Source: CAZYHS01 sp964647545
GTDB taxonomy: Bacteria > UBA10199 > GCA-002796325 > 1-14-0-20-49-13
Direction of reading: 5' to 3'
Assembly: GCA_964647545.1 (NCBI GenBank)
Contig: CAZYHS010000016.1
Location: forward strand, 1-47,482
DNA length: 47,482 bases
Positions 6,713 through 15,613 of this stretch are shown piece by piece (positions within the stretch are counted from its first letter, which is position 1; the number at the start of each line of letters is the position of its first letter). Made by a program: the position numbers and the translations under genes. The notes under the pieces were generated by a model, which was given only the letters and a program-made list of their open reading frames with translations, did not search any database and had not been told where the DNA came from.

Positions 6713-8968
6713 TTAACAAATATTGTTTTCGATATTTCTAAAATACGGATCATCCCAATCGAGACCAATATCATCTTTGTAAAGATCTCCATTTATAAGT
6801 ATGTAGTACCTCTCCTGTACTGGCTCCAAAGCAACTCTTCCCAACTTGGTTATTACGTCAGGATAGACCTGAACACTGAACCTCTGTAGTTTTCTAGCTA
6901 TCATTTTTGAATCGGACATCTTTAACGATCTTATGAGCTCTTTTGCTTCATCGTTATATGGCACCACCACTGTTTGCATTCCATTCTCTATCCACTTAAA
7001 ATCTTCTCCAATGGTTCTAAACGCGAAATCGTAGGTTGCAACACCTTCCGCTAAACGTTCCACAATATGTTTTTTATCCAAGGAACCTTCATGTTTCCAG
7101 TAAAGCTCCCTAAAATAATCATTCACGGCGGAAAGAGACAATATATTTTGATGCCTTCGAATAACCCCTTCAGCGGTTTCTGCAGATTTGCGCAAGTACC
7201 CTATTGGTGGCATCTTTTCTGTTCTAAATACAATAACGTTGCCATGCTCACTCAGCTGACCCTCTCGATTACATCTTCCAGCCGACTGAGCAATTGAGTC
7301 TATGCCGGCTTGCGCCCGATAAACCACCGGAAAATCAATATCTACGCCTGCTTCAATCAATTGTGTGCTGATAACCCTACATTTTTGATCATTTTTTAGG
7401 GCCTTCTTGATAGTTGATATTGTTTTACTTCGATGAACAGGGCACATTAAAGCGCTCAAATGATACAGACCTTCTTTATCCGATATAAGATCAAATAGCT
7501 GTCTAGCGTGCTTTCGAGTATTGACGACGCACAAAACCTGCTTATGCAGTACTATCTTGTTCGCGATTTCGATATCTGTGGCTAAAGGAATCGTGGAGAC
7601 TTTAACTCTATCAAGCACACGATACAACTCATCCGGATCGGAGATTATTTCTCTAACACCGTCAAGGCCTATCTTAAACTCTTCACTCTTTGTAAGTGCT
7701 GGCTGGGTAGCACTGCATAGGACTACAGAAACTTTATAATTTTTAACGAGCTCCTTTATACTTTCAAGACACGGCCTTAATAATTCAACAGGCAACATTT
7801 GTGCTTCATCGAAAATAATAACGCTATTTGCAATATTGTGAAGCTTACGACACTTTGAGGTTCGAAAATGAAACAATGATTCAAAAAACTGAACGTTAGT
7901 AGTAACAATTATAGGAGAGTCCCAGTTTTCAGCAACAAGCTGTGACCTATAAGAATCTTCTTCTGGCTCGTAATTACAATGATGTTCTAAAATAGCTGCG
8001 TCACCACATATCCTACGAAAAACATCTGCATTTTGTTCAATAATGCTCGTGTAAGGAATGACATATATAATTCGTTTCATCCCATATTTTAAAGCATGCC
8101 CCAAAGCAAATGCCATTGAAGACAATGTCTTTCCTCCACCTGTGGGGACCGTAAGAGAAAACAATCCTGGATTCATTTGTGCAGCAGCAACACACTGTCT
8201 TAGCACCTCCGCCCTCTTGTCATTGACCAAAGAAAGGGTAGAGCGGCTGGATATTTGTTGAAGCTCTGCAAAAAGCTTGTCGTGCAGCATTTGCAGATAT
8301 TCTTTTTGTTCAGACTCGGAAAGAATGGAATAACTATTCCTATGTTCAAAGCGCTTAATATCCATGAACTTTTCGGTATCAAGAAAGTCGGCGTCAACCA
8401 GAGAAGAAAACAACATTTTAATGAAAAGTTGGAGTTGAAAGCCTACTTCGATATTACGTTGGCCGAAATTTATGGGTGGGTTAGCACTATCTAAGCGTTG
8501 TGATAAAATATTAATCGGCGCACTTGAGTAATCAGGGATATCGGCATTACTAAGTCGTTTTGACAAACACGCGCCATTAGCCTTTGCATCTAACAGTCCT
8601 GAATGATGGCCAGCAATAGCGTAAGCAAGTAGCTTACCAACTCCGTTGGAAAATTTCTTTACTGCGTGTTGCGCTCCAGCGCTCGAATGATCTAACCCTT
8701 TGCGAATCTCATCATTAGTTTCTTCGTTCGCCGAAATTGCAAGCATCTTTTGGAATTGCGTAGAATATTTTCCGATATCGTGCCAAAGCCCTGCCAAATA
8801 AGCCCATTCACCGGCGCTAAACTCTTCGGCAAATCTTTCAGACATCTTTGCAACATTTTCTAGATGCTCCTCCAACCTCTGCCATTCATTTTTAGGTCTT
8901 CCTGGTAAACTATGTGCGTAGAATTCTTTATGAGTAAGAACCACTCCATGTTTTGTGCAGTTTTTCAT
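6713..8968 (-). CDS. cas3: CRISPR-associated helicase/nuclease Cas3 (HD plus DExD/H)
   Basis: Cas3 is recruited by Cascade to unwind and degrade target DNA. An N-terminal HD nuclease domain (GLWHDIGKYS, DHSSAGAQHA, IAGHHSGLLDA) precedes a superfamily 2 helicase with motif I TVPTGGGKT, motif II IIFDEAQML, motif III LCSATQP and motif VI QSAGRCNREGQ. All metal-binding and ATPase motifs are intact. I chose the ATG at 8968 (751 aa): a GGTGG lies 6 nt upstream and a possible promoter ends just before it. The frame also opens at a GTG at 9001, which has no ribosome binding site. It is the first gene of the cas operon. Confidence 0.95.
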   Translation of the reverse strand: MKNCTKHGVVLTHKEFYAHSLPGRPKNEWQRLEEHLENVAKMSERFAEEFSAGEWAYLAGLWHDIGKYSTQFQKMLAISANEETNDEIRKGLDHSSAGAQHAVKKFSNGVGKLLAYAIAGHHSGLLDAKANGACLSKRLSNADIPDYSSAPINILSQRLDSANPPINFGQRNIEVGFQLQLFIKMLFSSLVDADFLDTEKFMDIKRFEHRNSYSILSESEQKEYLQMLHDKLFAELQQISSRSTLSLVNDKRAEVLRQCVAAAQMNPGLFSLTVPTGGGKTLSSMAFALGHALKYGMKRIIYVIPYTSIIEQNADVFRRICGDAAILEHHCNYEPEEDSYRSQLVAENWDSPIIVTTNVQFFESLFHFRTSKCRKLHNIANSVIIFDEAQMLPVELLRPCLESIKELVKNYKVSVVLCSATQPALTKSEEFKIGLDGVREIISDPDELYRVLDRVKVSTIPLATDIEIANKIVLHKQVLCVVNTRKHARQLFDLISDKEGLYHLSALMCPVHRSKTISTIKKALKNDQKCRVISTQLIEAGVDIDFPVVYRAQAGIDSIAQSAGRCNREGQLSEHGNVIVFRTEKMPPIGYLRKSAETAEGVIRRHQNILSLSAVNDYFRELYWKHEGSLDKKHIVERLAEGVATYDFAFRTIGEDFKWIENGMQTVVVPYNDEAKELIRSLKMSDSKMIARKLQRFSVQVYPDVITKLGRVALEPVQERYYILINGDLYKDDIGLDWDDPYFRNIENNIC

Positions 8969-8990
8969 CCAAAACCACCATTGTAACAAT

Positions 8991-9020
8991 TTAATAACCA
9001 CTATAGCTGTAAGAAAACAA
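8991..9020 (-). promoter_or_regulatory. Possible promoter of the cas operon
   Basis: The minus strand has TTGTTT (9015-9020), 18 nt, then TATTAA (8991-8996), each 4 of 6 matches to sigma-70 boxes. This predicts a start site near 8984, just ahead of the cas3 ATG at 8968. It is the only reasonable candidate between the terminator at 9068-9105 and cas3, but the match is modest. Confidence 0.3.
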
Positions 9021-9067
9021 AACTAGTCGCCCAAAAAACCATTAGCAAGTTAAAACTCCACATCAAC

Positions 9068-9105
9068 AAAAACCCCCTCTCATCAAAAGATGAGAGGGGG
9101 TTTTT
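9068..9105. terminator. Strong bidirectional intrinsic terminator between pepT and cas3
   Basis: A perfect 12-bp stem (9073-9084 with 9089-9100, CCCCCTCTCATC / GATGAGAGGGGG) has an AAAA loop and is flanked by five A and five T. On the minus strand it ends the pepT transcript and so insulates the cas operon from it. Confidence 0.93.
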
Positions 9106-9151
9106 AGTGCGATAATTCTGTGAAAGCAAAAAACCAAACTGCGTCAACGAG

Positions 9152-9179
9152 CTCCCCGATCACTACCTCGGGGATGACA
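9152..9179 (-). repeat. REP-like dispersed palindrome, copy 1
   Basis: A 28-nt element with a CCCCGA / TCGGGG stem and flanking ATGACA. Its reverse complement matches the element at 46826-46853 with only two differences, and it is related to the elements at 10465-10515. It lies between the terminator and the end of pepT. Confidence 0.75.
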
Positions 9180-9186
9180 TATTTCC

Positions 9187-10440
9187 TTAAGCCTTTTCGG
9201 CCCAGATCTTTGCCAGCTCAACGGCCGTCTCGGCAGCTTTCTCGATACATTCGAGCGAAATCCACTCGGTCTGCGAATGCATCTTCATCATGCCGATAAA
9301 AACGTTGGTCGAAAGAATTCCCTGAAAACACAAGTGGCACGAGTCGTTGCCGCCGCGCACATATTTGTTTTTAGGTTCCAATCCAACACGTTTAACTGCT
9401 TCGCGCGCATACTCGACGACCCGCGGATCCTTGTCGAGAACCGACTTGTAATTCTTGTAGGTCTCTTTGATGTCGAGATGAATTTTGGCGCGCGGATATT
9501 TTTTAAGCAGCTTTTCTTTGACCCCTTCAAGCTCCTTGATCTGGTCCTGAATCTTGTCGTAGTCGAAGTTGCGAAGATAAACGACCGCTTCGGCCGTTGC
9601 AACCCCACCCTTAATGTCGTCAACCCACCAGATCGGGTCGCGCCCGTCGCAGTTTTGCGGCCACTGTTTTTCGTCCATCGCCGCAATGAACTCGCTGACA
9701 ACACGCGTGGCGTTTAGATAAACGCCTTTGCCATAACCGGGGAAGGCCGGTACGCCTTCGACTTTGACGTGCCCTCTGAAACCGTTGAAACTTTCGACGT
9801 CGATCTCGCCGAAAAATCCGCCGTCGATCGTGTAAACAACGTCGGCGCCAAAGGCCTTCACGTCGAGACGTTCTGTTCCGACGCCGATCTCCTCGTCGGT
9901 GATAATGGCGATTTTAATGTCGCCGTGTTTCACCTCGGGATGCTTTCTGAAATAGTCGGCAACTTCCAGCAAGGCCGCAATTGCAGCTTTATCGTCGCCA
10001 CCAAGCAGCGTTGTGCCGTCGCTTGTGATGATCGTCTGACCCTTGCACTGTGCAAGATATTCGTCGGTCTTGGGATCGAGACAAACGTCGGGGTTGGCCG
10101 GATAGTCGATGCGCGAGAGGTCGTAATTTTTAATCACTCGCGGTTTGACATCTTTGCCGCTGAAATCGGGAGCGGTGTCGAAGTGCCCCATAAAGCCTAC
10201 GACCGGCGCTTTTTTGCCGGCAGGGAGGTTCGACGGAATCGTGCCGATCAAAATTCCGCTCGACTCAAGTCTGATGTCTTTGAGACCGAACTCTTCAAAC
10301 TGTCCGGCGACTATTTTTGCCAGCTCAAGCTGACCTTCCGAGCTCGGAATTTTTCCGTTGTCGTTTATTGCCTGCGTATCAATTTTGACGTAGCGCAGGA
10401 AATTCTCGAGCATTCTCTCTTTATTGATAACAGCTGTCAT
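9187..10440 (-). CDS. pepT: Peptidase T (M20B tripeptide aminopeptidase)
   Basis: PepT removes the N-terminal residue from tripeptides in the cytoplasm using two zinc ions. The 417-aa product has the expected ligands: His86 (MGHFDTA), Asp149 (LLGGDDKAA), the Glu183-Glu184 pair (TDEEIG), Asp206 (YTIDGG) and His388 (MKMHSQTEW). Length fits the family. AGGAGAG lies before the ATG. The gene lies downstream of the OPT-type oligopeptide transporter, so imported peptides may be its substrates. Two REP-like hairpins separate the pair, one of them tandem, and the terminator at 9068-9105 follows pepT. Another M20B di/tripeptidase specificity is possible. Confidence 0.9.
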   Translation of the reverse strand: MTAVINKERMLENFLRYVKIDTQAINDNGKIPSSEGQLELAKIVAGQFEEFGLKDIRLESSGILIGTIPSNLPAGKKAPVVGFMGHFDTAPDFSGKDVKPRVIKNYDLSRIDYPANPDVCLDPKTDEYLAQCKGQTIITSDGTTLLGGDDKAAIAALLEVADYFRKHPEVKHGDIKIAIITDEEIGVGTERLDVKAFGADVVYTIDGGFFGEIDVESFNGFRGHVKVEGVPAFPGYGKGVYLNATRVVSEFIAAMDEKQWPQNCDGRDPIWWVDDIKGGVATAEAVVYLRNFDYDKIQDQIKELEGVKEKLLKKYPRAKIHLDIKETYKNYKSVLDKDPRVVEYAREAVKRVGLEPKNKYVRGGNDSCHLCFQGILSTNVFIGMMKMHSQTEWISLECIEKAAETAVELAKIWAEKA

Positions 10441-10464
10441 AATTTTCTCTCCTATACTTGCACT

Positions 10465-10515
10465 GGATCCCCGCTTAAAGCCGCGGGGATGACAGGCTCA
10501 GCCGCGGGGATGACA
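10465..10515. repeat. REP-like dispersed palindrome, copy 2 plus a partial tandem copy
   Basis: A full unit at 10465-10494 pairs CCCCGC with GCGGGG and ends ATGACA. A second half-unit, AGCCGCGGGGATGACA, repeats at 10500-10515. It shares the GGGGATGACA end with the copies at 9152 and 46826. It lies between the OPT transporter stop and pepT. Confidence 0.7.
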
Positions 10516-10528
10516 AAGTGCGGCAAAC

Positions 10529-12529
10529 TTATTCTTTCACGCGGAAGGTGTCCCACAAAATGAAGAGGCACAATACCGCAGCCATTCCAAGTGACAGCCA
10601 GTTGCCGGCGAGAACCTCTCCGCCCATTCCAAAGTCGGGGAGGAAAACCTTGCCGGTCGATTGCTGAATGTACATTAAGATAGCGCCGATAACGCCCATA
10701 AGAGCTCCGCCGGCGATAAAGCCCGATGCGATAAGCGTCCCCTTCTCGGCCCGTTTCTTCGAAACTTCCTTGGTCTTACCTGACGTCGAAATGAAGTGCG
10801 ACAAGACGCCGCCGACCAAGACCGACATGTTAAGATTCATCGGAAGATACATGCCGAGTCCGGCTGCAAGAGGCGGAACGCCGAGCATTTCGAACAGGAT
10901 CGCTAGAATCGCGCCGATGATGTACATCAGCCACGGAACCTGTCCGTCGCCCATCACCATCTGCATGACCGCGGCCATTGCGTTTGCCTGCGGGGCCGGA
11001 AGCGCCGTAACTCTGTCTGCGGAGAAACCGTAAACCTGATTGAGCAGCACGATGACCGCCGCAATACCAAGACCGCCAAATGCGATACCGATAAACTTCC
11101 AGCGCTGCTGATTGCGCGGCGTGGAGCCGAGCCAGTAGCCTACTTTAAGATCGGTGATGAACTGACCTGAAACCGCGAGGGCCGTGCAAACAATTGTGCC
11201 GATTATCAAAACTGCGGCCATACCCGGTTTGCCGACGATGCCCATCGACAGGAAAGCCATGCTCGCAATCGCCAAGGTCACGATCGTCATGCCGGAGATC
11301 GGATTTCTTGCCGTGACCGCAATGCACCAAATGGCAACCGTCGTGAATAAAAATGTAATTATCGAGATCAAAGCCAAAGAAAGCAGGCTATACTTTGTGG
11401 CTTCACCTACGCCGCCGAACGTCTCCCAGCGGAAGAAAATGAAAATCGCCACAAGAACTGCGATAAAAAGCGACAGAACGACCGACATTTTCATGTCGTG
11501 GGCAAAACGGGGGGAACCGGCCTTATCCTGATGCTTGGCAAACATCTCTTTGACGCCCTCTTTAATGGCGTGCACCATGACCTTAAGCGATTTGAGAACG
11601 CCCAAAATAGCGGCCATCGCGATAACGCCGATGCCGATGAAGCGGACATAGTTCGAGAAAATTGCGCCCGTCGACATCTCGCCGATAAGCTTATCGCCGA
11701 CTCCCGGCATTGCCGCGCCGAAATGCGCCACAAGGGGAACCAAAACTATGAACGAGAAGAAAGACGACGCCGCCAAAATCATGCAATATCTGATGCCGAT
11801 GATGTAACCCATGCCGATAACTGCGGCGCTGGTGTTGAGATCGAAGACCATTTTCATTTTGTCGGTCAAAACGCCGAGCTGCGGAATGAGCTTGGTCGTG
11901 AAAACTTCGCGCCATGCGCCGAGCGTCATTGAAAGGAAATCGTAAACGCCACCGAACACGACCGAATAGGCCAAAACCTTAGCGTGCGAGCCCCCCTCTT
12001 CGCCGGCGACCAGAACTTCGGTGACCGCCGTCGCTTCGGGGAACGGGTACTTGCCGTGCATTTCGGCAACGTAGTGTTTGCGGAACGGAATTAAATAGAC
12101 GATACCGAGCAATCCGCCGGAGATGCAGGCGAAATAGACGGTGAAAAACGACATGTATTCGTCGAGCTTTAAAATGTAGAGGGCCGGAATGACGAAAACT
12201 ATACCGGCGGCGGCCGCGGGGGCAGCGCTGCCGATCGACTGGATCATAACGTTTTCGATGAGCGAACTTCTGCGTCTGTAAACCAGCGACAGACCGACGG
12301 CGATGATAGCGATCGGAATTGCGGCTTCCATGCCCTGCGCGATCTTTAGCGTCAGAAACGTCGAACCGGCGCTAAATATCAAACCGAACAACAGGCCCCA
12401 GAAAACCGAACGAAAGGTTACTTCAGGAACTCCAGATTCTGCAGCCACGACCGGAACATATTTTTCTCCCGGTTGAAGCTCGGTGTAGGCATTTGGCGGA
12501 AGACCTTTGCCGCTTGACGAATGCTCCAT
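10529..12529 (-). CDS. OPT-family oligopeptide transporter
   Basis: A 666-aa polytopic inner-membrane protein with many hydrophobic segments from about residue 40 to the C-terminus. The early stretch VFWGLLFGLIFSAGSTFLTLKI and the later YPFPEATAVTEVLVAGEEGG resemble the prokaryotic OPT (oligopeptide transporter) family, thought to import small peptides, and in some members metal chelates, with protons. The ATG at 12529 has GGAGGATG 7 nt upstream. Its neighbour pepT could break down the imported peptides. The substrate is not visible in the sequence. Confidence 0.88.
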   Translation of the reverse strand: MEHSSSGKGLPPNAYTELQPGEKYVPVVAAESGVPEVTFRSVFWGLLFGLIFSAGSTFLTLKIAQGMEAAIPIAIIAVGLSLVYRRRSSLIENVMIQSIGSAAPAAAAGIVFVIPALYILKLDEYMSFFTVYFACISGGLLGIVYLIPFRKHYVAEMHGKYPFPEATAVTEVLVAGEEGGSHAKVLAYSVVFGGVYDFLSMTLGAWREVFTTKLIPQLGVLTDKMKMVFDLNTSAAVIGMGYIIGIRYCMILAASSFFSFIVLVPLVAHFGAAMPGVGDKLIGEMSTGAIFSNYVRFIGIGVIAMAAILGVLKSLKVMVHAIKEGVKEMFAKHQDKAGSPRFAHDMKMSVVLSLFIAVLVAIFIFFRWETFGGVGEATKYSLLSLALISIITFLFTTVAIWCIAVTARNPISGMTIVTLAIASMAFLSMGIVGKPGMAAVLIIGTIVCTALAVSGQFITDLKVGYWLGSTPRNQQRWKFIGIAFGGLGIAAVIVLLNQVYGFSADRVTALPAPQANAMAAVMQMVMGDGQVPWLMYIIGAILAILFEMLGVPPLAAGLGMYLPMNLNMSVLVGGVLSHFISTSGKTKEVSKKRAEKGTLIASGFIAGGALMGVIGAILMYIQQSTGKVFLPDFGMGGEVLAGNWLSLGMAAVLCLFILWDTFRVKE

Positions 12530-12618
12530 ATTTTCATCCTCCTGTGTTGGGTTAACCGATTAAAATAATGAATGTTTTGCCTACCTCCAAGCCGGAAAAT
12601 TGTCAACGTTTGAGGTTT

Positions 12619-14373
12619 TTAGTTCGGGTTGGCGGAGATGTTGCCGCTTATGGCGGTCGGGTCATCTGACGCAAAGCCCGTTTTGGCGTTCAGCTCATCG
12701 AGCGTGAGAATTGATTTGAGCGTAATTGCCAACCCGTCAAACTGGCTGTCTGAATAGAGCGCCTTAAATGACGGTGTCAGATAAAGGTTGTTGCCGCTGA
12801 ATGTTTCAGGGCTGGCCTTGTGAACATCATCGGCGGGTTCGGACGTGGCAACAAGTTCTGCAACGCCAATCGTCTTGCCGGAGGGGTTGGCAATGTCAAA
12901 AATGTTTGACGAAACATCTTTGAGAAGACCGCCTGTGTAGCCGGAATACTTGGCATCATTATTAAAAAATATCACCAAGCCGTAGGTACCGGCGTTGCTT
13001 TTGATGGTCACGGTGTTGTCTGTCAGGCTAATCTCCCCCATTGCGGCAATCAGCCCCATTGTCTGATTTGTCGCGCCGGTTATGTTCATGACGTTTTCAG
13101 AAATTGTCGTCTCTTTGCGCATCAATTCAGAAACTATACCCAGCGTCGAAAGAGATTTGGCGCCATCGATTTCAATTTCGTTCCCGGTAATGGTCGCGCC
13201 GGAAAGATAAAAATCGTGCTCTTCGTTTGGAATAAGGCTATCTCCCATAACCAGCCCGCCGGCGATGCCGACAGAGAGGTCGTGGTTACCCTCAACGTAG
13301 ATGTCGTTGTTAGTTGCGGTCAGAAAAATATCGCCAACTCCGTCGGAAGAGGCGTTGTCTTTCGGGTTTGAGTCATTGTCTGCGGCGTAAATTGCTGCGA
13401 TAGTTCCAGCATCGCCGCGGCAGTCGAAAGTGTTAGAGTCGACAATCACGTTCAATGCAACATTGGCCTTTTTAGCCGGCACGGCAAAGAGACCGAAGTC
13501 GGCCTCGCTCGTGCCATCCTGCACACCGAAGGTGTTGATGCGGTTTTTCTGAATAAGCACCGCCAAATCTTTTTTAGCGCTTTCGTCGTACAAAACGCCA
13601 ACGCCAAAAGATGTACCGCGCGCAACAGCTGGCACAACCTCCTTAATCACGTTGCGCCTGAGTGAAACATTTGAGTTGAACAAAATTACGACAGGACCGG
13701 CACTGTCGCCTTCGACAGTCAAGCCGTCGATAACAGTCTGAGTCGAGTTTGAAACCAGCAGTGAGTAATTTAGATCGACGCTGCCGATGTGTTCAAAGTC
13801 AACACCGAACTTGCCCAAATTATCAACGCCGGTAATTTTGGTTTCGTTTACAGAAATATTTCTTTCGCGTGAGCCGGAATTCAGAAGGCCGTAGCCGCCG
13901 AAAAGGTTAATTCCATCGCTAAGCGCCACATCTTCGGCGTACGTCCCCTTAACAATGTAAATGTCGCGGCTACCGAGACTGCGGGCCTCGGCAACTAAAA
14001 CTGCCTTGCCGATAGTTTTCAGCGGGCTGTCGATTGCACCCGTGTTCGAATCGTTCCCCTCCTGCTCGGAGACCCAGATTGCGCCGGTCAGATTTCCATC
14101 GAAGCCGTCACAGTTTGAATCAACTTTATCGTCGTCGGGCAGATCGGCAATGTTCGGATTGACCGAAAAATTTAGATCGTCGCAATCTTCATCTTTTAAA
14201 ACGCCGTCGCCATCGGCGTCATCGTCTATATCGTTTGGAATGCCGTCGTTGTCGAGATCGGCAACGTTTGTTGGATTTTTAGCAGCTGAACCGCCACAAC
14301 CGGCAGCAAAGTGACCGACCGTGACAAAAATAAAAATGGCTGCAAGCAGCATTATCGGGCGTACAAAGTTCAT
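12619..14373 (-). CDS. Lipoprotein with MopE-type metal-binding motif and right-handed beta-helix
   Basis: The signal peptide ends in a lipobox (HFAAGC, Cys26), so the 584-aa protein should be membrane-anchored outside the cytoplasm. Residues about 37-90 are rich in Asp and Asn (DNDGIPNDIDDDADGDG, then DCDD and SNCDG), a thrombospondin type-3-like and MopE-like calcium/metal-binding stretch common in delta-type bacteria. From about 100 to the end, repeated short strands with DUF1565-like and right-handed parallel beta-helix character follow, as in surface passenger proteins. AAGGAG precedes the ATG. It lies 89 nt upstream of the OPT transporter and could be transcribed with it. Function is unknown; surface adhesion or polymer contact are guesses. 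Confidence 0.75.
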   Translation of the reverse strand: MNFVRPIMLLAAIFIFVTVGHFAAGCGGSAAKNPTNVADLDNDGIPNDIDDDADGDGVLKDEDCDDLNFSVNPNIADLPDDDKVDSNCDGFDGNLTGAIWVSEQEGNDSNTGAIDSPLKTIGKAVLVAEARSLGSRDIYIVKGTYAEDVALSDGINLFGGYGLLNSGSRERNISVNETKITGVDNLGKFGVDFEHIGSVDLNYSLLVSNSTQTVIDGLTVEGDSAGPVVILFNSNVSLRRNVIKEVVPAVARGTSFGVGVLYDESAKKDLAVLIQKNRINTFGVQDGTSEADFGLFAVPAKKANVALNVIVDSNTFDCRGDAGTIAAIYAADNDSNPKDNASSDGVGDIFLTATNNDIYVEGNHDLSVGIAGGLVMGDSLIPNEEHDFYLSGATITGNEIEIDGAKSLSTLGIVSELMRKETTISENVMNITGATNQTMGLIAAMGEISLTDNTVTIKSNAGTYGLVIFFNNDAKYSGYTGGLLKDVSSNIFDIANPSGKTIGVAELVATSEPADDVHKASPETFSGNNLYLTPSFKALYSDSQFDGLAITLKSILTLDELNAKTGFASDDPTAISGNISANPN

Positions 14374-14470
14374 AAATTCTCCTTAAAATTTTTGCGTCAT
14401 ATCGCACACAAAAGCCGCCAACTCAAGTTAAATAACTATTTGCGGGCAATTCACAATTCAGCCCCCGCAG

Positions 14471-14499
14471 TTGACAGTAAAAATCTCCTCATGTATAAG
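14471..14499 (+). promoter_or_regulatory. Near-consensus sigma-70 promoter for the parvulin lipoprotein
   Basis: TTGACA (14471-14476), a 17-nt spacer and TATAAG (14494-14499) match the consensus at 11 of 12 positions. A start site near 14506 would give a short leader with AGGAGC ahead of the ATG at 14535. Confidence 0.88.
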
Positions 14500-14534
14500 T
14501 CGCCCACATAATTTAACAAAAGGAGCAAAAAGGT

Positions 14535-15527
14535 ATGAAACTAAGAACGTTGGCAGTTATTTTGGCGGCGGCATTCCTCGCCACGGCATGTTCAGGGGGC
14601 AAAACGCTCGTCTCGGTTAACGGAAAAAAGATCACAGAAAAAGATTTTGAATATATCACGGCGCTGAATCCCCGCGTAAAGGCTCAAGCGGCCACACCGT
14701 TCGGCAAAAAACAGATCCTCGACAACATGGTCGATCAGGAGCTTGTCTATCAGGCAGCCATTAAAAAAGGGGTGCAGCGCGACGCCGCGACCAAAGCCAA
14801 ACTTGAGCTGTTTAAAAAGGTCGTCGTGGCTCAGGCTTATCTCGAAAGCGAAATGAAGAAGGCCGCGAAAGATTACTACGAAAAGAATAAGGGGGACTAC
14901 GAAAAACTTCAGCTCTCCCACATCGAAATAAAATTCAAGACCGCCGAAGCAAAGAGCGAAAAAGGCTCGGCCAAAAAAGCCGATTCGAACCGCAGCAAGG
15001 ATGACGCCTTAAAACTTGCGAACCAAGTAAAAGCTAAGATAGACGCCGGCCAGTCGTTCGCCGATGCGGCCAAAGAATACAGCGAAGACCAGTTCAGCAA
15101 GAACAGCGGCGGAGACTTAGGCCGCGCAGGAAAGACCGAAGCGCGTTTCGAACGTAAAGGCTGGGGCCCGCTGCTTGAAAAGGCCTTCACAATGAACGTC
15201 GGCGAAATTGCCGGCCCTATCGAAACAAGCGACGCCTATCATTTAATAACCGTCACCAAGGGGATCGAAACGGTCACTTTCGAAGATGCCGAGCAGGCGA
15301 TTCTCTTCCAGATCCAAAACGACGAGAAGACCCGCATAATGGACGAACTTAAAAATAACGCGAAGATAATCTATAAGGACGAAGAGAAGAAAAAAGAGGA
15401 GAAGAAACCGGCAGTTGAAGAAAAAGCCCCCGAAGCGGCGGCCGCACCGGCTGAAGCAACGCCGGAAGCAAAACCGGAGGCGACAAAAGATGTTAAGACC
15501 GCGCCGGCAGAAGCAGCGAAGAAATAA
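14535..15527 (+). CDS. Parvulin-type peptidyl-prolyl isomerase lipoprotein (PrsA/SurA-like)
   Basis: The signal peptide ends in LATAC (Cys19), a lipobox, so this is a periplasm-facing lipoprotein. Residues about 25-115 form a SurA-like N-terminal chaperone segment (VNGKKITEKDF). Residues about 130-245 form a PpiC rotamase domain (LQLSHIEIKFKT, FADAAKEYSED, GGDLGRAG, GEIAGPIETSDAYHLI). The last 60 residues are a Lys/Glu/Ala/Pro-rich tail. Such proteins help fold secreted and outer-membrane proteins. The gene stands alone, with a strong promoter upstream and a terminator downstream. The 330-aa length is normal for this class. Confidence 0.9.
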   Translation: MKLRTLAVILAAAFLATACSGGKTLVSVNGKKITEKDFEYITALNPRVKAQAATPFGKKQILDNMVDQELVYQAAIKKGVQRDAATKAKLELFKKVVVAQAYLESEMKKAAKDYYEKNKGDYEKLQLSHIEIKFKTAEAKSEKGSAKKADSNRSKDDALKLANQVKAKIDAGQSFADAAKEYSEDQFSKNSGGDLGRAGKTEARFERKGWGPLLEKAFTMNVGEIAGPIETSDAYHLITVTKGIETVTFEDAEQAILFQIQNDEKTRIMDELKNNAKIIYKDEEKKKEEKKPAVEEKAPEAAAAPAEATPEAKPEATKDVKTAPAEAAKK

Positions 15528-15550
15528 CGCTTCATAAAAAACGAAATAAA

Positions 15551-15589
15551 AAACCGCAGAGTCTTAAAAAGATTCTGCGGTTTTATTTT
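15551..15589. terminator. Bidirectional terminator between the parvulin gene and gyrA
   Basis: A stem of about 11 bp (CCGCAGAGTCT, 15554-15564, with AGATTCTGCGG, 15570-15580, one wobble) is flanked by A and T runs. It serves the convergent ends of the parvulin gene and gyrA. Confidence 0.9.
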
Positions 15590-15613
15590 GCCTATTATCT
15601 TTTAACCGATGAC

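Noticed and set aside
8969..9001. GTG start for Cas3 at 9001
   Set aside because: There is no ribosome binding site; the extra residues are unconserved, and the only promoter candidate lies downstream of this GTG.
9769..10563. Long plus-strand open frame of 264 codons opposite pepT
   Set aside because: It is antisense to a well-conserved enzyme gene, has no recognisable domain or ribosome binding site, and ends across the REP-like repeats.
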